From Cohnella zeiphila (GTDB lineage: Bacteria > Bacillota > Bacilli > Paenibacillales > Paenibacillaceae), in contig NZ_JACJVO010000001.1 in the NCBI RefSeq assembly GCF_014212055.1, positions 129,406 to 193,405 of the forward strand: a stretch of DNA of 64,000 nucleotides, written 5' to 3'. The translations under genes and the position numbers were made by a program. Below, piece after piece: positions 35,729 through 44,880 of this stretch; positions within the stretch are counted from its first letter, which is position 1, and each line of letters begins with the position of its first letter. The notes beneath the pieces are model-generated. The model made no database searches and had not been told where the DNA came from. It saw only the letters and a program-made list of their open reading frames with translations.

Positions 35729-38700
35729 ATGAGCAGACGTTGTCTTTTTTTATTTACGGTGTTGTTTATTTTAGCGGGATTCTGTCCTCGAACGTCTTCT
35801 GCCGCTTCTCTCGATAATTGGGTACCCCCGAACAATTTGCAATTGGTCTATAACGACTTACCCTACGGCAACGCTTTACAATTGGGATTCACTGACGTAG
35901 CCTATGGCAACGGCAAGTACGTGGCGGTCGTTTATAAGGATTACACGACGGGCCAGATTTACACCTCCGGCGACGGCGCGACCTGGACGTTAACCGATTC
36001 GCAAGCCCATGGGTATAAAGGCGTCACCTTCGCGAACGGCAGCTTCGTGGCCGTCGGCGTGGGCGGCATTATCGCTATATCCGCCAACGGAATGGATTGG
36101 AAATCGGGTATCCTGCCCAACTTCAATTTTATAGACTTCACTGCCGTCTCCTACGGCAATGGCAAGTATATAGCGGTCGGTACCAACGGAAACATTGCGA
36201 CCTCCGCCTCCGCAGACTTTTTCGGCTGGACGGTGCAAGATTCGATTCATAATCATATATACGGCGTTACCTACGGTAACGGCAAATTTGTGGCGGTGGG
36301 AACTGACGGGATCATCCAAACCTCGGTCGACGGCGCGACCTGGACGAACGTCGCGTCCGGTACGACCGAAGAGCTTTACGGCGTCACTTTTGGCAATAAC
36401 CGGTTCGTGGCAGTAGGATACAAGGGAACGTTATTGACCTCCGGCGACGGCGTGAGCTGGACGTCCCGAACGACGAATACCACGTATGAACTGAGGGACG
36501 TCATATACGCCGACGGTACGTACGTGGCGGTGGGGCAAGAGGAGACGATACTCACTTCTTCCGATGGCGCGACCTGGACGACCCGCTGGTCAGGAGGCAT
36601 CGCGGGCGGTTTTCTTAGCGGCGTCACATTCGCGAACGGCGCTTTTTTAGTGATGGGTAGCGGCGCGATCTTGCAAAACGCGGACCCGTACGCTTTAACT
36701 TATAGCGGGAACGGCAATACGGGAGGTACCGCGCCGACGGATGGCAATACGTATTCGCGAGTAGAGTTCGTTACGGCATCGGAAAACACGGGGAATTTAT
36801 CGAAGACGGGCTTCCTATTTGCGGGTTGGAACACTGCGGCGGACGGAAGCGGAATGAATTATGCGCCCGGCAATATGTTCAAAATGACCTCTAATTTGAC
36901 GTTGTACGCCCAATGGAAAGCGGACCCGAGGCACCGCGTCACCTATAACGGGAACGGAAGTACGGAAGGCACCGTTCCGACGGATAACGCTATGTACTGG
37001 GAAAGGGATTCGGTTACGGTGGCCGGTAACGCGGGAAATTTAGCAAGAGCAGGGTACGTTTTCGCGGGCTGGAGTAAGGTGGCGGACGGAAGCGGATCGA
37101 CTTACGCGCCAGGTTCCACGTTCGAAATGGGTGCGGCCGACGTGACACTGTACGCGCAGTGGACGCAGAAGTTCACCGTTACGTACGACGGCAACGGCAA
37201 TACGGGAGGAACCGCGCCGACGGATGGCAATACGTATTCGCAAGTAGAGTTCGTCGAGGCTCCGGAAAACACGGGGAATTTAACGAAGACGGGTTACCTA
37301 TTTGCGGGTTGGAACACTGCGGCGGACGGAAGCGGAATGAATTATGCGCCCGGCAATATGTTCAAAATGACCTCAAATTTGACGTTGTACGCCCAATGGA
37401 AGGAGGACCCGAGGCACCGCGTCACCTATAACGGGAACGGAAGTACGGAAGGCGCCGTTCCGACAGATGACGCTATGTACTGGGAAAGGGATTCGGTTAC
37501 GGTGGCCGGTAACACGGGAAATTTAGCAAGAGCAGGGTACGTTTTCGCGGGCTGGAGTAAGGTGGCGGACGGAAGCGGATGGACTTACGCGCCAGGTTCC
37601 ACGTTCGTTATGGGAGCGGCCGACGTGACGCTGTACGCCCAGTGGAAGCAGACGTACACGATTTCTTACGACGGCAACGGCAGTACGGGAGGCGTCGTTC
37701 CTACGGATAACACCACGTACTTGCCTAACGCGTCGGTTACGGTGGCCGATAACACGGGAAGTTTGACGAGAACGGGTTACGTCTTCGCGGGCTGGAATAC
37801 GGCGGCGGACGGAAGCGGAACGAGCTATGCGGCAGGTTCCACGTTCGATATAGCGGCGAACGTGACGTTGTACGCTCAGTGGTCGCAGACGTACGCGATT
37901 TTTTATGACGGCAATGGAAGCGCTGGAGGGCTCGCTCCTACGGATAACAATTCGTATTTACAAGGTGAATCGGTAACGGTAGCGGGGAATACTAGGCATT
38001 TGGAGAAATCAGGGTATACGTTTGCGGGCTGGAATACGGCAGCGGACGGAAGCGGAACGAGCTATGAGGCAGGCGCCTCGTTCCCGATGGGAGCTTCGAA
38101 CGTGACGCTGTACGCGCAGTGGGAGGCGAATCCGCCAGTGATTCCGCCGGTGAATCCTCCGGTGAATCCGCCGATGAATCCTCCGGTGAATCCGCCGATG
38201 AATCCTCCGGTGATTCCGCCGGGGGATCCGACGCCAACGGTCTCAACGGACGGGATTTTAACGTTACCGGCGGGTAAACCTGGCAAGGCCGGACTAGGGG
38301 ATCAGATCACGGTAACGATTCCTGCCGGTGCTACGAGCAAAGATCTGCAGTTAAAGATAGAAGAATTGCTGAACGATCAAAACCTGCTGACGAATCACAA
38401 TAACATTAAATTAGTCAGTCCGATTTTCGAGATGATCAAAAACTTCTCCGAGAACTTTAACCTTCCGGTCACGCTTACTATCGTTTTCGATTCATCGAAT
38501 GTAAGCGGCGACCAGAGAGCCGCGGTATTCTATTACGACGAATCGAAGAAGGAATGGGTCGAAGTCGGCGGCGGTACGGTTATCGGCAATCGAATCACCG
38601 TGAAAGTCGATCACTTTACGAAATACGCGGTATTCGCCGTCGGCGACCCGCCAACAGCCCATACGCCGGACCTAAGCGACATCTCCGGGCATTGGGCGGA

Positions 38701-39202
38701 AGCGAATATTATTAAAGCGGTAAACCAAGGAGTCGCCTTGGGATATCCTGACGGAACGTTCAAACCCGATAAGACGGTCACTCGGACGGAATTCGCGGTT
38801 ATGTTAATGAACGCGTTGAGGCCGACTGGCGAGGGGGAGGCGTTGCCGTTCACGGATTCAGCGATGATCGGCGCTTGGGCGCGGAAGGCAATCGCGCAAG
38901 CGTCGGAAGCAGGTATAATCCAAGGCTTCCCGGACGGCACCTTTCGTCCTGATACGCTTATTTCACGCGCGGAGATGGCATCAATGATTGCGAAAGCGTT
39001 GGGTCGCTCCGCCGATACGAATGTCACGGCGTCGTTCGCGGACGCCGGCGATATTCCCGCCTGGGCAGAAGACGGCATCTCGTTCGTATCGCAGACGGGT
39101 ATCATGCAAGGGATAGGCGCTAACCGGTTCGCGCCTAGTCTCCAAGCCACTCGGGCCGAAGCGGTTACTGCGCTGCTGAATATGCTTTCCCTACAGATAT
39201 AA
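35729..39202 (+). CDS. SLH-anchored surface protein with beta-propeller and InlB B-repeats
   Basis: 1157-residue wall protein. In order: signal peptide (1-29); a propeller-like region of repeated GNGKFVAVG and TSxDGxTW units (about 30-320); six InlB B-type (Listeria-Bacteroides) repeats of about 75-80 residues with TGYxFAGWN and LYAQW (about 320-800); a Pro-rich PPVNPPMNPP linker (about 800-832); a ZU5-like beta domain (about 838-970); three SLH domains (about 978-1153) that bind pyruvylated wall polymer. Repeats 1-2 and 3-4 are a nearly identical 483-bp tandem duplication. ATG 35729 precedes a clear signal peptide and follows AAGGTGAG; upstream in-frame codons overlap the terminator. Adhesion is the likely role, by family. 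Confidence 0.87.
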   Translation: MSRRCLFLFTVLFILAGFCPRTSSAASLDNWVPPNNLQLVYNDLPYGNALQLGFTDVAYGNGKYVAVVYKDYTTGQIYTSGDGATWTLTDSQAHGYKGVTFANGSFVAVGVGGIIAISANGMDWKSGILPNFNFIDFTAVSYGNGKYIAVGTNGNIATSASADFFGWTVQDSIHNHIYGVTYGNGKFVAVGTDGIIQTSVDGATWTNVASGTTEELYGVTFGNNRFVAVGYKGTLLTSGDGVSWTSRTTNTTYELRDVIYADGTYVAVGQEETILTSSDGATWTTRWSGGIAGGFLSGVTFANGAFLVMGSGAILQNADPYALTYSGNGNTGGTAPTDGNTYSRVEFVTASENTGNLSKTGFLFAGWNTAADGSGMNYAPGNMFKMTSNLTLYAQWKADPRHRVTYNGNGSTEGTVPTDNAMYWERDSVTVAGNAGNLARAGYVFAGWSKVADGSGSTYAPGSTFEMGAADVTLYAQWTQKFTVTYDGNGNTGGTAPTDGNTYSQVEFVEAPENTGNLTKTGYLFAGWNTAADGSGMNYAPGNMFKMTSNLTLYAQWKEDPRHRVTYNGNGSTEGAVPTDDAMYWERDSVTVAGNTGNLARAGYVFAGWSKVADGSGWTYAPGSTFVMGAADVTLYAQWKQTYTISYDGNGSTGGVVPTDNTTYLPNASVTVADNTGSLTRTGYVFAGWNTAADGSGTSYAAGSTFDIAANVTLYAQWSQTYAIFYDGNGSAGGLAPTDNNSYLQGESVTVAGNTRHLEKSGYTFAGWNTAADGSGTSYEAGASFPMGASNVTLYAQWEANPPVIPPVNPPVNPPMNPPVNPPMNPPVIPPGDPTPTVSTDGILTLPAGKPGKAGLGDQITVTIPAGATSKDLQLKIEELLNDQNLLTNHNNIKLVSPIFEMIKNFSENFNLPVTLTIVFDSSNVSGDQRAAVFYYDESKKEWVEVGGGTVIGNRITVKVDHFTKYAVFAVGDPPTAHTPDLSDISGHWAEANIIKAVNQGVALGYPDGTFKPDKTVTRTEFAVMLMNALRPTGEGEALPFTDSAMIGAWARKAIAQASEAGIIQGFPDGTFRPDTLISRAEMASMIAKALGRSADTNVTASFADAGDIPAWAEDGISFVSQTGIMQGIGANRFAPSLQATRAEAVTALLNMLSLQI
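36692..38126 (+). repeat. Six InlB B-repeats with a 483-bp tandem duplication
   Basis: Six coding repeats of about 240 bp. Repeats 1+2 (from about 36700) and 3+4 (from about 37183) match almost base for base at an offset of exactly 483 bp (161 codons); repeats 5 and 6 are more diverged. The duplication keeps the frame. Confidence 0.9.
38131..38224 (+). repeat. Proline-rich hinge repeats
   Basis: Tandem 12-bp units of the type CCGCCGGTGAAT / CCTCCGGTGAAT encode PPV(N/I)/PPMN between the InlB repeats and the ZU5-like domain. Confidence 0.8.
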
Positions 39203-39243
39203 AGCTATTTACGCTAATATAATGAATGTAAGTTATTGTCCCG

Positions 39244-39273
39244 AAACTCCGTGCGCAGCGCGGAGTTTTAGAT
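39244..39273 (+). terminator. Terminator of the SLH protein gene
   Basis: AAACTCCG pairs with CGGAGTTT, followed by TAGATTTATTT, 42 bp after the stop. Confidence 0.8.
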
Positions 39274-39313
39274 TTATTTAGGTGTATCCATGACAATTCA
39301 ACAAATAATGGAT

Positions 39314-39344
39314 TTGACTTGGAGTTCGCTCCAGCGGATATGAT
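39314..39344 (+). promoter_or_regulatory. MerR-type promoter with 19-bp spacer and operator
   Basis: TTGACT (39314-39319) and TATGAT (39339-39344) are exactly 19 bp apart. The spacer holds the inverted repeat TGGAG-TTCG-CTCCA. This is the classic arrangement for MerR-family activation and places the transcript start near 39351, which rules out protein starts upstream of that. Confidence 0.82.
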
Positions 39345-39387
39345 GAGCATGTATCCGATATTCAGCCAAGACAGGGGAGGAAGTCAA

Positions 39388-39801
39388 TTGTACAGGGTTG
39401 ACCCGAATCGGGCTTATACCATTGCCGAGATTGCCGAACAAACGGGATTATCGCCGGATACCCTTCGCTACTACGAGAAAATCGGGCTGATTCGCCCGCC
39501 GGAACGCGGATACAGCGGCCAGCGCGAGTACAGTGCTATTGACTTAGGCAAGATCGTGTTTGTGACCTATCTGAGAAACACGCGCATGCCGCTCAAAAAA
39601 ATTCAGGAATATATTGCAGCGTATAACGAACAGGACGAGGAAAAATGTTACGCCCTGCTGGACGAGCACCGGGTTTCGGTCGAAGCGGAAATTGCCGAAT
39701 GGACGGCCACGCTGGAGCTGCTCAAGTACAAGCTGGAGCATTTTCAGGAAGTGAAAGACGGCAGACTATCGAAGGGAGAGCTGCAACATGAATCTGAATA
39801 A
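39388..39801 (+). CDS. MerR-family regulator (AdhR-like)
   Basis: Transcriptional activator of 137 residues. The winged helix begins AYTIAEIAEQTGLSPDTLR and continues YYEKIGLI; the dimer coiled coil follows with no ligand domain. There is no conserved cysteine pair, so it is not a metal sensor; AdhR/HmrR-like aldehyde or electrophile sensing is more likely given the next gene. The TTG start 39388 follows GGGGAGG by seven bases and lies after the transcript start implied by the 19-bp-spacer promoter; earlier in-frame ATGs (39319-39349) overlap that promoter. It overlaps the SDR gene by 14 bp. Confidence 0.85.
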   Translation: MYRVDPNRAYTIAEIAEQTGLSPDTLRYYEKIGLIRPPERGYSGQREYSAIDLGKIVFVTYLRNTRMPLKKIQEYIAAYNEQDEEKCYALLDEHRVSVEAEIAEWTATLELLKYKLEHFQEVKDGRLSKGELQHESE

Positions 39802-40792
39802 AAACGAATGGACTCCGCAGAAGCCGTTAAATTCCGGATTCGGTCCTCGGACTACGGCGGCTGAGGCTCTCGGAGACGTCGATTTGAAGGGCAAAGTGGC
39901 TATCATAACGGGAGGCTACTCGGGACTTGGTCTTGAAACCGCCCGGGTCTTAGCCGGTGCGGGCGCTCAAATCATCGTTCCCGCACGCACGCCGGAGAAA
40001 GCAAAGGCCGCATTGGCATCCGTTCCCGGCGCCGAGCTGGAAATGCTGGATCTGATGGATCCCGCATCGATTGACGCTTTTGCCGAGAGGTTTCTCCGTT
40101 CCGAACGTCCTTTGCACATTCTGGTTAATAGCGCAGGCGTGATGGCTTCGGAAGAAGCATATGACGGAAGGGGGTTCGAGCAGCAATTTGCCGTGAACCA
40201 CCTGGGGCACTTCCAATTAACGGCACGTCTATGGCCTGCGCTCCAAGCGGCTGAAGGCGCAAGAGTCGTGTCCGTCTCCTCCAAAGGCCACCGGCTTGGC
40301 GGAATCGACTTCGACGACTTGTTCTTCCAAAACAAGCCTTACCGCAAGTGGGCGGCATACGCGCAGTCCAAAACCGCAAACGCCTTATTCGCTCTGGAAC
40401 TGGACCGGAGAGGCCAAAGCGCCGGGGTACGCGCCTTTTCCGTTCATCCCGGCAGTATTTTGACGGATTTGGCCCGGCATCTTTCCGACGAGGAACTTCA
40501 AGCCATGGGAGCTATTAACGAGCAAGGACAACGAGGCTTTACTTCCTATAACGAGGAGCAAAAAACGGTTCCGGAAGGCGCCGCGACTATCGTATGGTGC
40601 GCAGTAAGCCCCATGCTTGACGGAAAAGGCGGTGTGTATTGCGAAAACGCGGACATCGCCCGTACGGTGGAACCGGGACAGGAAGGCCAACCGAATCAAG
40701 CCGGGGTTTCTCCTTGGGCGACTGATCCGGAATCCGCCGCAAGACTTTGGAGCGTCAGCGAACGATTGACGGGAGTAAAGTTTGAAATCTAA
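39788..40792 (+). CDS. Short-chain dehydrogenase/reductase
   Basis: NAD(P)-dependent oxidoreductase, 334 residues. The Rossmann nucleotide motif is TGGYSGLG (a TGxxxGxG form), NSAGVM is the NNAG equivalent, and the catalytic Ser/Tyr/Lys are in VSVSSKG and YAQSKTAN. It resembles the WW-oxidoreductase/retinol-dehydrogenase-like SDRs. AAGGGAGAG lies before the ATG. The gene overlaps the MerR gene by 14 bp, so both should be made from the MerR-type promoter at 39314. The natural substrate, perhaps an aldehyde or quinone, is inferred only from context. Confidence 0.87.
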   Translation: MNLNKNEWTPQKPLNSGFGPRTTAAEALGDVDLKGKVAIITGGYSGLGLETARVLAGAGAQIIVPARTPEKAKAALASVPGAELEMLDLMDPASIDAFAERFLRSERPLHILVNSAGVMASEEAYDGRGFEQQFAVNHLGHFQLTARLWPALQAAEGARVVSVSSKGHRLGGIDFDDLFFQNKPYRKWAAYAQSKTANALFALELDRRGQSAGVRAFSVHPGSILTDLARHLSDEELQAMGAINEQGQRGFTSYNEEQKTVPEGAATIVWCAVSPMLDGKGGVYCENADIARTVEPGQEGQPNQAGVSPWATDPESAARLWSVSERLTGVKFEI

Positions 40793-40868
40793 GAAACGAC
40801 GATTCGAATCGATTCCGCATTCATGGAGGCAAGCAGAAATAAGGGCTCACATGATATCGCCGGCTTTT

Positions 40869-41903
40869 TCATTTTGACGTTGCTTCTCTCCCTTGCCAAA
40901 CGGCTGTAATTCCGAGACCGATGGCCATGATGACGGCGGAGAATCCATACGGATAATGAATGTTCACGTCGAATAAGATACCGCCGGTCGCCGGTCCGAC
41001 GATATTGCCCAGGCTCGTGTAAGTGGAGTTCATCCCGGCTACGAATCCTTGCTCATTGCCTGCGGAACGGGACAGGAAAGTCGTCAGCGCCGGACGAAGC
41101 AGGTCGAAGGCGAGGAAGATGAAGCAGGTGAGCGCCAACACGGCCCAGAAGCCGGAGATCACGACAGACGCCGCCGCCAGAATCGCTCCCGCGATCAAGC
41201 AGATCTGGATCAGCTTTTTCTCGCCAAGCCGCTGCACCATTTTCCCGAACAGGAAGATCTGCACGACAACGCCGAACAGGGAGCTGATCGTAATAATCGC
41301 GGCGATGTCGCCCGGGGTGAAGCCGAATTTATGAGCGGTAAACAGGCGGAAGATCGTCTCATAGGCAGATAAACCGAAGGCCAAGACGAACACGAGGATA
41401 AAGGCGATTGCGTAAAGCGGATCCGCAAAATAGAAAGGCGTGCGGACGCCGTATTCCGCGAGAAAGCCGCCGATGCCGGTGCCGATAATAAAGCCGGTGC
41501 TGATGGCGGCGGACAGGTATCCCATCGCTTTGGGCCGTTCCTCGACGGTTGTGACGTCCGCGAAATACGCGGTCACGGCGGGCATGATGAAGGCGGCGCT
41601 GAATCCGCCGATCATTCTAGAGAAATAAAGCACGGCCACATGCGTGCCCAAGCCGAAAATCAATTCGGAAACGCCGAACAGCACCATGCCGAGGATGATC
41701 ATGATCTTCCGGCCGTACCGGTCGACCCAGCGGCCTGCGAGCGGGGACATGACCAATTGGGCCATCGTGAAGACGGCGACGAGGGATCCCATCGTTTTCC
41801 CCGACAAGTGCATGATTTCCATGAAGGAGGGCATGACGGGAATTACGAGCCCGATGCCCAGAAAGGCAATAAAGACGTTGCTTAGCAAAATGATCAAAAC
41901 CAT
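40869..41903 (-). CDS. Bmr/NorA-like MFS pump with deletion of TM6 and central loop
   Basis: Strongly similar along most of its length to B. subtilis Bmr: NVFIAFLGIGLVIPVMP, GRWVDRYGRKIMI (motif A), SRMIGGFSAAFIMPAVTA, AISTGFIIGTGIGGFLAEYG (motif C) and LSRSAGNEQGFVAGMNS. It has 344 residues against 389. The missing part is internal: Bmr helix 6 and the cytoplasmic loop (about 38 residues) are absent, and FYFA joins directly to DPLYAIAFI at about 41420. That leaves 11 helices and would invert the C-terminal half, so transport is doubtful. The frame is otherwise open. A broken TetR gene lies 25 bp upstream on the same strand. GAGGG precedes the ATG. Confidence 0.78.
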   Translation of the reverse strand: MVLIILLSNVFIAFLGIGLVIPVMPSFMEIMHLSGKTMGSLVAVFTMAQLVMSPLAGRWVDRYGRKIMIILGMVLFGVSELIFGLGTHVAVLYFSRMIGGFSAAFIMPAVTAYFADVTTVEERPKAMGYLSAAISTGFIIGTGIGGFLAEYGVRTPFYFADPLYAIAFILVFVLAFGLSAYETIFRLFTAHKFGFTPGDIAAIITISSLFGVVVQIFLFGKMVQRLGEKKLIQICLIAGAILAAASVVISGFWAVLALTCFIFLAFDLLRPALTTFLSRSAGNEQGFVAGMNSTYTSLGNIVGPATGGILFDVNIHYPYGFSAVIMAIGLGITAVWQGREATSK

Positions 41904-41928
41904 ATTTATCCCTCATCCGATTGCAAAT

Positions 41929-42219
41929 TCAGCGGCGAGAAATCCCTCTCCAAAAAACGGTCCAGGAGGCTTCCAACTTCTCGTTGAGTCTGTTCTCGTC
42001 ATTGTCGTAAACCAGGCTCAGCATAAGGGAATCGACCATTTCGCTTACGTATCGGAGTTTGGAAGATAATTCGATTTCCTTCGCATCACGCAAAATGTGC
42101 ATAAACAGCTCGTCTTTTCCTTTAAAATGAGCGTAAATCGATTGCTTCTTCATCCCGACCTCATCCGCGATTTGGGACAGCGAGGCTCCTTCATAACCGT
42201 GAAGGGCGAACTTCGTCAG
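41929..42219 (-). pseudogene. TetR-family regulator remnant
   Basis: The helix-turn-helix region is clear: LTKFALHGYEGASLSQIADE and then VGMKKQSIYAHFKGKDELF. The first 10-15 residues of a TetR protein are missing because an in-frame stop (TGA) lies immediately before LTKF. The protein then ends after about 97 residues, about half the usual 190. An ATG at 42153 could start only from inside the recognition region. The terminator of the upstream VOC gene abuts the break. It probably once controlled the Bmr-like pump, which is also damaged. Confidence 0.7.
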
Positions 42220-42228
42220 TCATCATAT

Positions 42229-42278
42229 CAAATAAAAAACCCGCGGAAGGCCCGAACCGATAAGGCTCTTCGCGGGTT
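42229..42278 (-). terminator. Terminator of the VOC gene
   Basis: AACCCGCGAAGAGCC and GGGCCTTCCGCGGGTT form a long hairpin on the minus strand, followed by TTTTATTT. Confidence 0.85.
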
Positions 42279-42282
42279 ATGA

Positions 42283-43215
42283 TCAGGATCCTTGATAAGC
42301 TTTTTGCAATTCCGCAAGATTAAATTTCTTCATCTTCAGGAACGCCTTCGTGACGCGTTCGATCTGTTCCGGCGTTCCCTTGGCCATCATCTCGTCCATC
42401 GCGGCGGGGCTGATCTGCCACGAGACGCCGAATTTGTCTTTGAGCCAGCCGCATTGTTCGGCTTTGGGGTCGGCCGAAAGCTTCTCCCAGTAATAATCGA
42501 TTTCCTCCTGCGTCTCGCAAACGACCAGGAGAGAGACCGCCTCGTTGAATTGGAAAGCGTGTCGATGCGCGCTGTCCATGGCCGCAAACCAGGTGTTCTC
42601 CAGCATGAAGTCGGTGAACATCACCGTCCCCTCCCGGTCCGGCTCCTGGCCGGGGCCATACCGGAAGAGACTGCCCGGCTTGGCATTCCGGAAGATCGAG
42701 AGGTACAACTCGCGCGCCTCTTCGGCCTTGCCGCAATTATCGCCGACAAACATCAGAGATGGCACAATCGTCGGCCTCGGCACTCCGTCCGGATTCGTCA
42801 GCATAAGCTGCCACGAAACGCCATACTTGTCCTGGATCCAACCGTACCATTTGCTGAACGGGTATTTATCGAGCGGCATCAGAGCGGTGCCGCCGTCGGA
42901 CAGCTTGCTCCATGTCTCATTGAGAAGGTCTCTCGCATGTTTCTCCCTGGACGGGTCAAAGTTTACGATAAACGATATGGAAGGATTGATCGTAAAGTAC
43001 GGCCCTGCGGAGATGGCCATAAACGGCTGTCCCCATACGGTGAAGGAGACGAGATCGGCATCGCCCGAAGGCGTATCGCGCAAAACCGTCGAACTCGTCA
43101 TTCGGGACTCCGGAAAGACGGAACAATAGAACTCCGCGGCTTCTTTCGCCTCTTTGTCGAACCAAAGGTGTGGGATGATCGGGTTGCCGAGCGAACTTCT
43201 TTGGGCATCGGTCAT
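42283..43215 (-). CDS. Tandem PhnB-like VOC-family protein
   Basis: 310 residues with two copies of the PhnB/3-demethylubiquinone-methyltransferase-like glyoxalase fold. Each copy begins with an (I/V)PxLWF or (I/V)PSLMFVGD strand and contains CSVFPES- or LSIFRNA-type helices, GQPF or a similar turn, and a GVSWQ strand (DKYGVSWQLML and DKFGVSWQISP), so they are internal duplicates. Members bind small ligands or metals; the biochemical role is mostly unknown. ATG 43215 follows AGGAGG by seven bases. It is transcribed alone and ends at a strong terminator. Confidence 0.85.
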   Translation of the reverse strand: MTDAQRSSLGNPIIPHLWFDKEAKEAAEFYCSVFPESRMTSSTVLRDTPSGDADLVSFTVWGQPFMAISAGPYFTINPSISFIVNFDPSREKHARDLLNETWSKLSDGGTALMPLDKYPFSKWYGWIQDKYGVSWQLMLTNPDGVPRPTIVPSLMFVGDNCGKAEEARELYLSIFRNAKPGSLFRYGPGQEPDREGTVMFTDFMLENTWFAAMDSAHRHAFQFNEAVSLLVVCETQEEIDYYWEKLSADPKAEQCGWLKDKFGVSWQISPAAMDEMMAKGTPEQIERVTKAFLKMKKFNLAELQKAYQGS

Positions 43216-43467
43216 GACATTTCCTCCTAATCGCAAAAGTAGGCTATCGTTTCCATTCTATCATAGGATAAGAGATTGCGTTTCTTTTCGATTGCGGTCT
43301 TAATAGAAAAAACGCATGAACAGGCCGGCCGAATAGGCGTATGCGGACGCCCGCATTTGTGATAGGATGAATATCGGACTCGTCGCAGCGCGGCCGGAAT
43401 CGCCTTGCGAATATAAAAAAAGAGAGCCCGCGGATAGGAGTAAACTTCAGGAGGAGAATCGTACCCT

Positions 43468-44715
43468 ATGAGCACCAAGAATCATCGACCGGCCGTCGGC
43501 CTGGCTCTATTGCTGGGCATCTTCTCGACGCTCGGCCCGTTTACGATCGATATGTATTTGCCCGCGTTCCCGGAGATTGCCGACCGCTTCGGCACTTCGG
43601 CCTCTCTCGTGCAGCTGAGCCTGACCGCCTGCCTGCTCGGACTCGGCATCGGCCAGCTGGTCATGGGCTCCCTGAGCGACGTTCGCGGACGGCGCGGACC
43701 GCTGCTGATCGCGATGATCGGCTATGCCGCCGCTTCGTTCGCCTGCGCCTTGTCGCCGCATATCTCGCTGCTGATCGCGTTCCGGTTCATCCAGGGCTTC
43801 GCCGCTTCGGCCGGGATCGTCATCTCCCGGGCCATTGCGCGAGATCTGTACAACGGACGCGAATTGACCAAGTTTTTCTCGATGCTGATGCTGGTCGGCA
43901 ACCTCGGCCCGCTGGCGGCGCCGGTCGTCGGCAGCGGCGTCCTGGCGCTGACCTCCTGGGTCGGTGTATTCCTGGCGCTTGGCATCCTCGGGCTTTATCT
44001 GCTGGCGATGACCCAGTGGCGGCTGAAGGAGACGCTGCCGCCCGAGCGCCGCGTACCGGCCGATATCGGACAGCAGCTCCGCAATTTCGCTTCGCTGCTG
44101 CGCAATCGCCAATTCGCCGGCTATATGCTCGCGCAGGGCGTCATGATCGCGGGCGTCTTCGCCTACGTGTCCGGAACGCCGTTTATCTATCAGCATATGT
44201 ACGGGGTGAGCCCGACCGTCTTCGCGCTGCTGTTCGGCTCGAACGGCATCAGCCTTATCATCGGCTCGCAGATCGTCGGCCGGATGAGCCGACGCTTCTC
44301 GGAACGCTCGCTGCTGCTGTTCGGGCTATGGTTGGCCGGCGCCGCAAGCCTGGCCGTGCTGGCGGCGGCGATCACGCACGGGCCGCTGTTTACCCTGGTC
44401 GTGCCGCTCTTCTGCTTCGTCGCTTCGATCGGCATCACGTCGACGGCCGCCTTTACGCTCGCCATGGAGAGCCAGGGCCATATGGCGGGCAGCGCGGCGG
44501 CGCTGCTGGGCGTCATCCCGTTCCTGCTCGGTTCGGCGGTCTCTCCGCTGGTCGGCATCGCCGGCGAGGATACGGCGGTGCCGCTCGGACTGATCATCCT
44601 GGCGACGAGCGCCATCGCGCTGCTCGCCTACTTCGGGCTGGCCGGCAAGCCGAGCGGAAGCAAGCCGCAGGATGCACCGCCGTCTTCGGAAAGCTGCACG
44701 ACGGCGGCTCATTGA
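43468..44715 (+). CDS. Bcr/CflA-family MFS drug transporter
   Basis: Drug:proton antiporter with 12 helices, 415 residues. FTIDMYLPAFP in helix 1 is the Bcr/CflA signature. GSLSDVRGRRGPLL is motif A, and RFIQGFAASAGIVISRAIARDL is helix 4 with the conserved Arg. GNLGPLAAPVVGSG is motif C of antiporters. AGGAGGAGAA lies before the ATG. No regulator is adjacent. Export of small antibiotics or sulfonamides is the family role; the true substrate is not known. A strong terminator follows. Confidence 0.88.
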   Translation: MSTKNHRPAVGLALLLGIFSTLGPFTIDMYLPAFPEIADRFGTSASLVQLSLTACLLGLGIGQLVMGSLSDVRGRRGPLLIAMIGYAAASFACALSPHISLLIAFRFIQGFAASAGIVISRAIARDLYNGRELTKFFSMLMLVGNLGPLAAPVVGSGVLALTSWVGVFLALGILGLYLLAMTQWRLKETLPPERRVPADIGQQLRNFASLLRNRQFAGYMLAQGVMIAGVFAYVSGTPFIYQHMYGVSPTVFALLFGSNGISLIIGSQIVGRMSRRFSERSLLLFGLWLAGAASLAVLAAAITHGPLFTLVVPLFCFVASIGITSTAAFTLAMESQGHMAGSAAALLGVIPFLLGSAVSPLVGIAGEDTAVPLGLIILATSAIALLAYFGLAGKPSGSKPQDAPPSSESCTTAAH

Positions 44716-44730
44716 AGCCAAGCCGCAAAC

Positions 44731-44784
44731 AACGGCGGCGGAAGGACTTGAACCTCAAGTCGCTTCCGCCGCCGTTTTCGTTGT
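44731..44784 (+). terminator. Terminator of the Bcr/CflA gene
   Basis: A 14-bp stem (AACGGCGGCGGAAG with CTTCCGCCGCCGTT) with an inner ACTTG/CAAGT helix runs into TTCGTTGTTT. Confidence 0.9.
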
Positions 44785-44880
44785 TTAGGAAATGATGCGA
44801 TTAAATTTCCTGTGGATAATTGCCCAAAAGGAATCGGATTTAACTTCAGAGCATTCCTTCACTTTTGGGGGATTTGTTCA

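Noticed and set aside
44800..44875. Minus-strand terminator for the 55-residue protein gene
   Set aside because: CCAAAAG...CTTTTGG forms a bulged stem, but no T-run follows on the minus strand.
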